Source: a virus
Strand: one strand, 5' to 3'
Length of the DNA stretch: 24,792 nucleotides
Virus record (IMG/VR): IMGVR_UViG_3300037882_004745
Span: 1 to 24,792 of that record
A model generated the notes under the pieces. The model did not search any database. It was given only the letters and a program-made list of their open reading frames with translations, and was not told the DNA's origin. Every line of letters starts with the position of its first letter. Position 1 is the stretch's first letter. Shown piece after piece: positions 14,247 through 22,100 of the stretch. Made by a program: the position numbers and the translations under genes.

Positions 14247-15257
14247 TTATATTCCATTTAATTTCTTGATAAATGATTGAAGATAATTAGTTAAATCTTG
14301 ATCCTTAGTAATATTATATTTACTCATAAATTCTTTAAAAGAATTTTTATTAATTAATGCTGAAACTGGAATAGTAAAATTAATTATTTTTCCTGTTGGA
14401 TCTCGATCTTGAATTGAAAATATTGTATAAGGATTATCTAATAACTCTTCTTCAGTTTTATCTAATTTAGAAGAAACTTCATCTGTATACTTATCAAGAG
14501 GTTTTTTATTTTCGATAAGAGATCTAAATTCTGGGCGAGATTGAATTTGATATCTAAAACTATTATAAAGATTTTTAATGCCTTTAAGTAAAGTTGAAAT
14601 TATTTTTGCTTTTTGATCTTGTTGAGCTGGAGATAAAGATATTTTGTTTTTATTAAAAGAATAATTTGATAATTCTTGATAAAATCTATTTAAATTTTTA
14701 GAAGTAAAATTTTGATTTTTTAATCTAAAATCACCTTCCATTTGAAGCAATGCATAAGTTAATCCTGCAATATTTCTTAACAAATTATCTGTTACAGAAT
14801 CCCAAACACCATTGATTTTTATTTTGTCTTGAGCAAGTTGATATAAATTTTGCATCACGACATCAATTTCATAAGTATCGGTTTGAATTCTGGTTTTGGT
14901 ATTTGGAGCAGATTTTAATTCATTACCTTTTTTATCTGGGTCTAAAGAATCTAAATATTGTTCTGCAATAAAATCATTTAGTGCTTTTACAGAAAAAGTA
15001 TTTTGCATTACTGAATTAGCAACATCTCTAATATTTGTTTGCATTTCTTTTATTGCTTGAGAAATTTGTGGAACATAGTTTGGAACTGAAGAAAAATTTT
15101 GAGATTTTTGGGAACTTGGATTAAATAAAGATGCCGCTCCAGAAGAAGAATTATCTTTTGTAGTATTTGAATTTGTAGGACCAGAAACTCTTGATTTCTG
15201 GAGTTGAGGTATTTGAGCTCGTTTTTGAATTAAATCAACTAAATATTTTTTATCCAT
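14247..15257 (-). CDS. Unknown head-cluster protein, 336 residues, related to its neighbour
   Basis: This is a helical, polar protein with a Ser/Asn/Gln-rich linker (about 25-60) after the MDKK-type N-terminus. It holds DKIKINGVWDSVTDNLL (about 144-160), faintly like the DGxxGxxT repeat of peptidoglycan-binding domains but too short to call. It also carries the shared IPVSALINKNSFKEFMSKY motif (about 296-314). Spacing to both neighbours is 2 nt. It appears to be a duplicated and diverged relative of the 524-residue protein. It has no membrane segment or known catalytic motif. Confidence 0.72.
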   Translation of the reverse strand: MDKKYLVDLIQKRAQIPQLQKSRVSGPTNSNTTKDNSSSGAASLFNPSSQKSQNFSSVPNYVPQISQAIKEMQTNIRDVANSVMQNTFSVKALNDFIAEQYLDSLDPDKKGNELKSAPNTKTRIQTDTYEIDVVMQNLYQLAQDKIKINGVWDSVTDNLLRNIAGLTYALLQMEGDFRLKNQNFTSKNLNRFYQELSNYSFNKNKISLSPAQQDQKAKIISTLLKGIKNLYNSFRYQIQSRPEFRSLIENKKPLDKYTDEVSSKLDKTEEELLDNPYTIFSIQDRDPTGKIINFTIPVSALINKNSFKEFMSKYNITKDQDLTNYLQSFIKKLNGI

Positions 15258-15259
15258 CT

Positions 15260-16267
15260 TTAGCTTCCCAACACATTTTTAATTTCTTCTAAGGTTGAAA
15301 ATCCTTGAAATTTTATTGATTGCATAAAATCTTCATCAAAATCAAATCCTGGAGATAATCTATTAAAAATTAATTCTCCCAAATCTTTTTTCAAACTTGT
15401 AATATTAGACACAATTTCAAGAAATGTATTTGATTTTCCAACATTTACTTTTGCTAATGATCCCGATTTAAATGAAGACCCAACTTCAGCAAAAGTTACT
15501 TTTGATTGGAGAGGATCTGAATTTGTTTTTAATCTTTCTGTTTCTATTGATTTTGCTTTTGTGGCAGCAGTTTTACAAGCACCAACATAATCTTTTACTA
15601 GATTACCCAAAACATTCATAGTCGATTCTATTCCTTTGCTAACAGCAGGATCGAATCTTTTATCAGAAGAAACAGATTTTAATTTGTTTAATAAATTAAC
15701 TGTTTTTACAAGTGATAAAGCTTGTGATTCCAAAGTTTGTGAAATAAATGTAGAATTACATCTTGTTCCATCCTCTGAAACCCAAGCTTGGTCAAGATAA
15801 ATTGTTGGAAATTTATATTTATCTTCTGGATTAATAACTGGGTCTTTTAATACTTGAGCAATTTTATCAATAAGTAAATAGTTAGCAATTTTACCTTTTG
15901 GCTTACTGTTTACTGATTGAACAAAATCCAAATGTGATTCTAATAAATTTTTTACTGTATGATCAATATTTTCTAAATCTGTTGATTTAGGATGAGCTTG
16001 ATCAAGAATAGGATCGAATTCTTTTGCTTTGGCATATTTGTAATTTATTATTTTTGATTCTAAATCATCAGCATATGAATGAAAACCAGCTTCTTTTAAT
16101 CCCGAAGCTAATTTTAATAAATCATTTATTAAATTATTTGTAGGAGTAAAATCAGAAGATGCTGATTTTTCAATTGTCTTTGGTTGAATTAAATTTCTTT
16201 CCAAAGCAACTTTTTGCAAGGAACGCATTACGGGAGAATCGGAAAATTTGATGCTTTTGAAAGTCAT
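15260..16267 (-). CDS. Unknown head-cluster protein with helical hairpin and LDQAHPK peptide
   Basis: This 335-residue protein is the first gene of the five-gene operon, with a strong ribosome site (GAGGA) before ATG. After a basic N-terminus it has a helical hairpin (about 45-80, LLKLASGLKEAGFHSYADDL) also seen in three or four other proteins here. It is followed at once by FDPILDQAHPK (84-94). That peptide recurs in the protease/scaffold fusion (FSPMLDQAHPK) and in the phosphatase-like protein (FAPILDQGK). The rest is helical, with two isolated cysteines. It probably joins the virion or procapsid; no enzyme motif is present. Confidence 0.73.
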   Translation of the reverse strand: MTFKSIKFSDSPVMRSLQKVALERNLIQPKTIEKSASSDFTPTNNLINDLLKLASGLKEAGFHSYADDLESKIINYKYAKAKEFDPILDQAHPKSTDLENIDHTVKNLLESHLDFVQSVNSKPKGKIANYLLIDKIAQVLKDPVINPEDKYKFPTIYLDQAWVSEDGTRCNSTFISQTLESQALSLVKTVNLLNKLKSVSSDKRFDPAVSKGIESTMNVLGNLVKDYVGACKTAATKAKSIETERLKTNSDPLQSKVTFAEVGSSFKSGSLAKVNVGKSNTFLEIVSNITSLKKDLGELIFNRLSPGFDFDEDFMQSIKFQGFSTLEEIKNVLGS

Positions 16268-16302
16268 AAAGTCCTCATATTTAAGATATACTTCGCTTAT
16301 AT

Positions 16303-16342
16303 ATTATAATATTGGACTTAATAAATAAATGAGTTATTTATA
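16303..16342 (-). promoter_or_regulatory. Candidate late-type promoter region before the five-gene operon
   Basis: In the 84-nt gap between the GIY-YIG stop and the operon's first ATG, the leftward strand carries TATAAATA (16342-16335), identical to the T4 late promoter core, and further on TATAAT (16308-16303) without a convincing -35 box. An 8-bp inverted repeat (ATAAATAA/TTATTTAT) overlaps the first element. Such strings are common in AT-rich DNA, so this is only suggestive. Confidence 0.3.
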
Positions 16343-16351
16343 TTAATTATT

Positions 16352-17224
16352 TTATACTTTTGAATTTTCTCTTCTTACTCTTGCAATTACTTTTTCTGTT
16401 ATTTTAAAGTCTTTGGCAAGTCTATAAGTTGATCTTGGGTCATTTACAATTAAATTAATTTGCTCTTCTGTAAAAATTTTCTTATTAGGAGGTGCTTTGC
16501 CAGTCATTCCAACATTTGGCATTTTATTTATATGTCCATTTCTTTTCATTCTCCTTCCATGCAATTTACAATATTTTTTACTTTCGTAAGTTGTATAATC
16601 ATTTCTACCAGTGACTTCACATCCCGGAGCATGACATTTTAATTCTCCATTTTCTATTTGCTTATTAATTTTTGCATCTAAAGTTTTTTGAATACCAATT
16701 TTTCTTTTTTCAATAATTTCAGCGGATTGTTTTCTGCCCTTTAAAGTATTTGATATTTTTATTTTAGCATCATCTGTACAATATGGTTTTGGATTTAATT
16801 TTCTAGTCGCTTTTTGTTTTTCAATAGATTCTTCACTATGTTTAATTCCTAATGCAGGATGACCTTTTTCATTTATTTGATTAAGAGTAGCTTGTCTTAA
16901 TTTTTCTTTTGTTCTTTCTGAATGACCACCGTAATCTCCACCAACAGTTAAATTATAACCAAAATTTTTATCTAAACTTTTATATTGTATAATTAAAATA
17001 CTTTCAGCATGATTTGTATCTTCACGATTTTTAGACATAGCTATTACTTCAAAAGTAAAATTTTGCGCACCATATTTTTTCATTGCATAATGAATATATT
17101 GTTTTGTTTTATCTGGATTTTCAGCGTATCTTAAATGATTTTTCCAGCGAGTGTCTGGACTTTCTGTTTGTCCAATATAAATTTTGTTATTAATTAAATT
17201 AGTAATTTTATATAAATAGAACAT
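16352..17224 (-). CDS. GIY-YIG homing endonuclease, free-standing
   Basis: This 290-residue protein has the GIY-YIG nuclease domain at its N-terminus: LYKITN (4-9) and IYIGQT (15-20), the catalytic arginine R27, and the metal-binding glutamate E74 in HAES. NUMOD3-type repeats (KHSEESIEKQK, 128-138; KGRKQSAEIIEKRK, 162-175) follow, then a C-x4-C...C-x2-H cluster (C197, C202, C219, H222), probably a zinc finger. A C-terminal helix-turn-helix (RLAKDFKITEKVIARVRR, 268-285) follows. This is the classic catalytic-domain/linker/DNA-binding layout of I-TevI-like enzymes. It sits between the decoration-like gene and the five-gene operon, 22 nt from its upstream neighbour, with an AAGGA ribosome site. 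Confidence 0.93.
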   Translation of the reverse strand: MFYLYKITNLINNKIYIGQTESPDTRWKNHLRYAENPDKTKQYIHYAMKKYGAQNFTFEVIAMSKNREDTNHAESILIIQYKSLDKNFGYNLTVGGDYGGHSERTKEKLRQATLNQINEKGHPALGIKHSEESIEKQKATRKLNPKPYCTDDAKIKISNTLKGRKQSAEIIEKRKIGIQKTLDAKINKQIENGELKCHAPGCEVTGRNDYTTYESKKYCKLHGRRMKRNGHINKMPNVGMTGKAPPNKKIFTEEQINLIVNDPRSTYRLAKDFKITEKVIARVRRENSKV

Positions 17225-17246
17225 AATTTTTCCTTACATGTAACCT

Positions 17247-17939
17247 TTACAACCACAAAATCGATAACATGCTCTGCATTGGGCTCGGCGGTCCAACTAC
17301 CATTGCGACAGAAGGATGAGTTGGAGTTGGTTGTCTTGTTGTCAAAAATCCAGTTTCACTAACAAACAAATTTGCATTTAAAGGATAAGCTTGATTTGTT
17401 TCGTATTGATCAGTTTGAAAGAAAAATCGATCATACCAAACTGTCATTCGATTTGATCCTTGAGTAGAATCATCACCTGGAAGATTTGTAATAGCATAAG
17501 TATAATTTACAATAGCGCGAATTGAATCTGGCGTTCCTGATCCACCAAAATCATAATTTAATTCAGTACCTGCTGGAAAAGTTAAAACTCCATTATTATA
17601 ATTTATGGATGCTGCTACTGTTGTAGTTAAACTATTTTTCTTTATATGAGGATGATTTAATTCTATTTTTATTGGACTAGAATTTATCAATCTGCCATTT
17701 GGTCCCATAACACCAGCAATTGGTCCAGCAATAACAACTTCATTCCAAGATACATTGGTAAAAGCTTTTGTTCTAATATCATCAATTACACCAATTGGAG
17801 CTGTACCGTTAGATACAGTTGCCATAATTTGTCCACCAATGATTCTTAACTCTGCGATTTGTCCAGGCATAAAAGAAGCCGAAGGATCACATTGAAAAGA
17901 TGTAGGTAATGAATTTCCAATTCTTTCAATTTTTAACAT
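17247..17939 (-). CDS. Probable head decoration protein
   Basis: This 230-residue protein is rich in predicted beta strands. The segment FMPGQIAELR...VSNGTAPIGVIDD (about 23-54) is like the capsid-decoration proteins in which a short beta domain ends in G(T/x)APxGV(L/I)DD. It has no membrane span or enzyme motif. The gene lies between the protease/scaffold region and the five-gene operon and resembles 7678-8358 in its start and in a MTVW...LFVSETGFLT block, suggesting an old duplication. The upstream stop TAA is part of its ribosome site (TAAGGA, 8 nt before ATG). Confidence 0.6.
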   Translation of the reverse strand: MLKIERIGNSLPTSFQCDPSASFMPGQIAELRIIGGQIMATVSNGTAPIGVIDDIRTKAFTNVSWNEVVIAGPIAGVMGPNGRLINSSPIKIELNHPHIKKNSLTTTVAASINYNNGVLTFPAGTELNYDFGGSGTPDSIRAIVNYTYAITNLPGDDSTQGSNRMTVWYDRFFFQTDQYETNQAYPLNANLFVSETGFLTTRQPTPTHPSVAMVVGPPSPMQSMLSILWL

Positions 17940-17947
17940 AAATTTCC

Positions 17948-18409
17948 TTAGTCTTCAAAATCAGAATCTTCTTCATAATTTTTTATATCAGCATCATTAA
18001 TATCTAAATCTAAAATTGAATTATCAGATTTATCTAAAATATTTTTTAATCTGGGATCTAATTTAGATGTATCTTCTTTATCAGATTTTTTATTTAAATA
18101 TTGCATCCAATTTTTATAATCTTCATTGTCTTCAACATAATTTTCATCTACTTCAACAACTTTTAATTTTTTAACCTTTTTTTCTTTCTTTGCTAATTTA
18201 CTTAAAACTTTTGGATGATTTGCTATTTTTGACATAACCAAAATAACATGATCTGATTGTTTATTTAAACCAACATCTCTAAGTAAAGTAGATGCGGAAT
18301 GAAGCTGTTTAAGAATTTGACTAAGATCATTTGATTCTTTTAATTCATCAACTTTATCTAATTTATCTCTCATTGAAAATAAAAGTTCTTCTGCAAAAGA
18401 TTTTTTCAT
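17948..18409 (-). CDS. Small helical protein with acidic tail, possibly a head core protein
   Basis: This 153-residue protein has an N-terminal helical hairpin (about 25-68, ILKQLHSASTLLRDVGLNKQ) that resembles modules in four other head-cluster proteins. A lysine cluster (about 73-84) follows, and then a very acidic tail ending EEDSDFED. Its charge pattern recalls small scaffold or core proteins that are removed or packed inside phage heads, but it is not a recognised family member. Its ATG overlaps the stop of the upstream gene (ATGA). Confidence 0.65.
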   Translation of the reverse strand: MKKSFAEELLFSMRDKLDKVDELKESNDLSQILKQLHSASTLLRDVGLNKQSDHVILVMSKIANHPKVLSKLAKKEKKVKKLKVVEVDENYVEDNEDYKNWMQYLNKKSDKEDTSKLDPRLKNILDKSDNSILDLDINDADIKNYEEDSDFED

Positions 18410-18615
18410 TTTGACCCCAAACTTTCAATGATATTTAAAACATCATTTGATTCTTCAAGTAAATTTTGATTATCCAGTGAAACAGAAACTTGCTCAAGTA
18501 AATTTAAAGCCTGAGCAAGTTTTTCAAATTTAAATTCCTTTTCATTTGCATTTTTAACAATATTTTGTTTCATTGATTTAAATAGTTCTTCCGATGAATT
18601 TTCTCTTTTAAACAT
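18406..18615 (-). CDS. Very small helical protein, unknown
   Basis: This 69-residue protein is almost wholly helical. Residues about 27-67 (KLAQALNLLEQVSVSLDNQN...VLNIIESLGSK) fit the shared hairpin module. It has an odd start: the only upstream sequence is the T tract of the preceding terminator (TTTTTTGTTATTTAAAT), with no Shine-Dalgarno match. Translation may therefore be weak, or depend on A/T-rich leader recognition. The stop overlaps the next ATG. The open frame, the coupling and the module all argue that it is real. Confidence 0.6.
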   Translation of the reverse strand: MFKRENSSEELFKSMKQNIVKNANEKEFKFEKLAQALNLLEQVSVSLDNQNLLEESNDVLNIIESLGSK

Positions 18616-18622
18616 ATTTAAA

Positions 18623-18652
18623 TAACAAAAAAGCCCACGACTAGGTGGGCTT
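18623..18652 (-). terminator. Rho-independent terminator after the Lys/Glu-rich gene
   Basis: AAGCCCAC (18631-18638) and GTGGGCTT (18645-18652) form a perfect 8-bp stem with a 6-nt loop, followed leftward by TTTTGTTATTT. It lies 20 nt after the stop at 18673 and only 7 nt before the next start codon at 18615. Confidence 0.87.
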
Positions 18653-18672
18653 CAAATTTACTTTGTTACTAT

Positions 18673-19167
18673 TTATTTTTTAGCTTTTGCTTTTTGAGCA
18701 GCATCTTTTTCTTTTTGCTTTTCTTTAGCTAGCTTTTCTTTTTCTTTAAGAGCTTTGGCTTTTTCCTTTTCTTTCAAGGCTTTAGCCTTTTCTTTTTCTT
18801 TAGCTTCTTTTTCTTTTTCTTTATCGGTTTTCTTAGCTTGAACAACAAGAGAAGCTAATTTTAAACTAACTGTAGCTTCTTTGGTGAAACCAAGTGAATC
18901 AAGAGTGGCTGAAGCAGTTAGTAAACTATCCAAAGCTACGTCAAGTGAAGCAACTGTTTCCATACTTAAAGAAGTGTCAGCTTCATTTTCATCAACAGTA
19001 TCATCTTTCGCGTCATTAACATCATTTTCATCTTCTACTGAAGATTTATCACAAGTTTCAGTAGAAGCAAATTTTTGACGAGGAGCAAAAAGATTTTGGT
19101 GTGAAGCACTTTTTAAGATATTATTCATGCTTGAGGCAACATAATCTGAAATATTTTTGTTTTTCAT
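18673..19167 (-). CDS. Lys/Glu-rich coiled-coil protein, probable scaffold or core protein
   Basis: I choose ATG 19167 (164 residues). AAAGGA lies 8 nt before it but directly touches the in-frame ATG at 19176. The N-terminus is short and basic, then an acidic stretch (about 43-66) leads to a helical hairpin (about 72-110, LDSLLTASATLDSLGFTKEA). About 50 residues of near-pure Lys/Glu/Ala heptad-like repeats follow (KEKEKAKALKEKEKAKALKE), certain to be a long charged helix. It follows the protease/scaffold fusion by 10-20 nt. Position and composition fit a procapsid core protein; it could also condense DNA. Confidence 0.68.
   Translation of the reverse strand: MKNKNISDYVASSMNNILKSASHQNLFAPRQKFASTETCDKSSVEDENDVNDAKDDTVDENEADTSLSMETVASLDVALDSLLTASATLDSLGFTKEATVSLKLASLVVQAKKTDKEKEKEAKEKEKAKALKEKEKAKALKEKEKLAKEKQKEKDAAQKAKAKK
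18676..18815 (-). repeat. Imperfect tandem repeat coding for the KEK/AKALKEKE tail
   Basis: Within the Lys/Glu-rich gene, units of about 27-30 bases coding AKALKEKEK recur with silent differences, flanked by shorter KEKEKE units. The purine-rich strand is the coding one. The array probably grows and shrinks by slippage. Confidence 0.7.
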
Positions 19168-19186
19168 TGGTATCATCCTTTATAAA

Positions 19187-22100
19187 TTAAAACATTCTCT
19201 TTGGTCTATTTCTAGAAAAATGTGCATCAAATTGAGATTTCATATCAGTTGGAGCAAGACTTGGAACTTCTGTAAATTCTCTGGCACCAACTTGTGGCAT
19301 TCTACCAGCTTGAGTTTGTAGATTTGGAACTTGTTTGGCGACAACTCTTTTCAATGACTCAAAACCTTCGTCATTGCATTGCATAATTTCTTCAACTTGA
19401 GCAGTGATTGCTTTTGGATCATTATAAACCAATCCTCGACTAACCATGTCATAAGCTAATTCATAAGCTCTTGAAAGTTTGACTTTATAAACATTCAAGT
19501 CATTTTCCATATATGCTTTGCTATGTTCTTTTACAAGTTCACTAGCAAATTCTGAACCACCATCAGTTTGACCATAATATTTTTTGTAATAAGCAACAGC
19601 ATCTTTATCTAAACCTTGAGCAACAAGAGAATCTAATTCGTCTTCTCGTAGTTTACCTTCAGAAATTAAATTATGAATGGCTTCTGCTTCTTTACGAACT
19701 TTAACAGGAGCTTTAGCAAGATCATTCATTTTTTTGCTTACTTCATCAAGAGTTTCTACTTTACTAAGATCTCCTTCAGTTTTACCCATATCAGCGGGAG
19801 TTACTCCACCTTTTGGATGAGCTTGATCAAGCATTGGACTAAATTTCATTCCATCACCAGCAGCCAATTTAGCACGAAGAGCCGCTCTACCAGCTTTTGA
19901 ATCAAGAGAAGCAACTGCAACATGAGCATTTGGATTTTGTTTAGCAACTTCGGCAGCTTGTTGTGTATTTTTAACAGTTACCAATCCATCAGCGTCATTT
20001 TCATCTTCATTTGTTTTATCATCATCAGCCGCAGCAAGATCTTCACTTGGCATTTCAAGTTCTTGTAAAAGAGCATCAGCCCCAGTCATAGCATCACTTG
20101 AATAATTATCATCATCTTCATTTAACATATCTTCAACATTAGCAAGATCTTCATTTGTTGAATTAATTAAATTCATTAAATCACTTTGAGTTTCTTCATT
20201 CATTGGATGTCCATGATCTTCATCTGATAATGCTTTTAACTGAGATTCAACTTGAGCGCGTTTCATAATGGCTTGTGAACCTCTAGCATATTTAACAAAA
20301 GTACCATAAAGTTCATTTGCTTCTACAACAGTTTCTTTCATTTCAACAAGTGCACTCGCCAAAATATTTTTCAAAGAATTTTTGCTATCTGGGTGAAGAC
20401 TTGATTTAAATGCAGAGTCAAGCATTTTAAGTTCATCTTTGTGATCTTGAAGATGTGCAATAACTTCTTTTAATTTAGAGCTTAATTCTGAATTAATTTC
20501 TTTTTTCATTTGATTTAAAGCTTTTAAGTCAAATGATGAATTTTCTAAACTGGCAGTTACAGGAGCAACATCACCCATTTCTGGAACATCACCATCAACT
20601 GTATCAAGAGCAGCTTTTAAATCTGAAGCAAGATTTTCAATTTGTTGTGCCATATCTTTGGCACTTTCACTCATATCACCATTTCCACCTTGATCATCCA
20701 TTGGTTCTGGTGAGGATGGCTCTGAAGCTGGCATTGCAGACATATCAGCTGATGGCGCGGCAGGCATTTCTTGAGCTGATTTAATCATTGAGCGAACTTT
20801 ATCAGCACCAAAAACTTTTACTTTATCAATTAGTTTTGTTCCAAAATCTTTGGTTGCAATACTGTCATAAAGAAAATCAGCTTTGTTTCCAGAAAGATCA
20901 TTTACAGAAGCTGCAACAAGTAATTTATCCCCAAGAAAAACTTCCCAAGCACTTTTGCCAAGATTTTGCGAACCATCTTCATTAGCAGCTTTAACAAATC
21001 TCGCTCTTAATGAAGCTCTGCTTAACATTTCTTTTCTTTTTAATTCATCAGCTGTATCTGCTGAAGCTGGTGAAGGATGAAGACCATCAACTGCACCAAC
21101 ACCTGGAAATGGTTTTTGACCAACCATATGTTTATCTTGTTCACGAGCTTGCTCATTTAATTTATCAACAGGATATTTTGGTTTTCCTGGAGTTGGAGTT
21201 CCAGGATTATCTTTACCATCACCATTTTGAAAATAAGCTTTTTTATTTTCAAGATTTTGTTTAGCAATTTCAACAATGGCAGTTCTTCTCATTGATCTCT
21301 CATCGGCTTGTGCTCTGGCTAACATTTTTTTACGGTCAAATTCTGACATTGGAACCGAATCAACACCTGGATGCATCCCATCAACAGGACCGGTGTCCAT
21401 TTGACCAACCATGTGTTTATCTTCAGCTCTCGCTTTTTCATTAAGCGGATCTTTTGGATATTTTACTTGACCGGGAGTTGGTTCTTCCGTTCCTTGATAA
21501 TACGCATTCTTATTCAAATCGTTTCCTTTTCCAGGCATTGTTTCCTCTTTTGACGCAACTAAGTGTTCTAAACTTTTGTTTATATGATTCAGTTTTTCCG
21601 CCATCTGATGCGTCAATATTTTTAAATCATTTATTGTCGCAAATTTATCAGTTGGTGGTGCTAAAGATGAATCATTGCTTGGAAGCGATTCTTCATCCAT
21701 AGATAATCTACCCGATGACTGATTAGATATTAAATGATTAGTATCTGAATTTTCATTTTCATTGGATAAATCCTCGTTTAATTCAGATAATCTATTTAAT
21801 GCATCCTCAATGTCCGATTTAAATGAATTTAAGTCGGTTGATTCAACAGATAAATTAGTTGAAGCCAAACCTTCGCGTTCAGTATCTTCCATAGAAAAAC
21901 TAGCAATATATCTTTTATTGCCAGCTAATTTTTTTAATTCTTTTTCTTTTTGATCGATATAGTTATTTAAATTTTGAGCCATTGCCATTACGTGTTTGAT
22001 CTTGGCTTGAGGATCGGCTCCATTAACAACAATTGAAAGTTCAATTGGATTCAATTCAGTGTTAATTTCACCATAACAACTTTTTGATCTCATGTGGTGA

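Noticed and set aside
14787-14830. DKIKINGVWDSVT segment in the 336-residue protein as a peptidoglycan-binding repeat
   Set aside because: Only a few positions match and the rest of that fold is missing. The related 524-residue protein lacks the tryptophan-aspartate part.
18676-18815. CRISPR-like array
   Set aside because: The repeats are in-frame coding units for a Lys/Glu helix with no unique spacers, and no cas genes are present.
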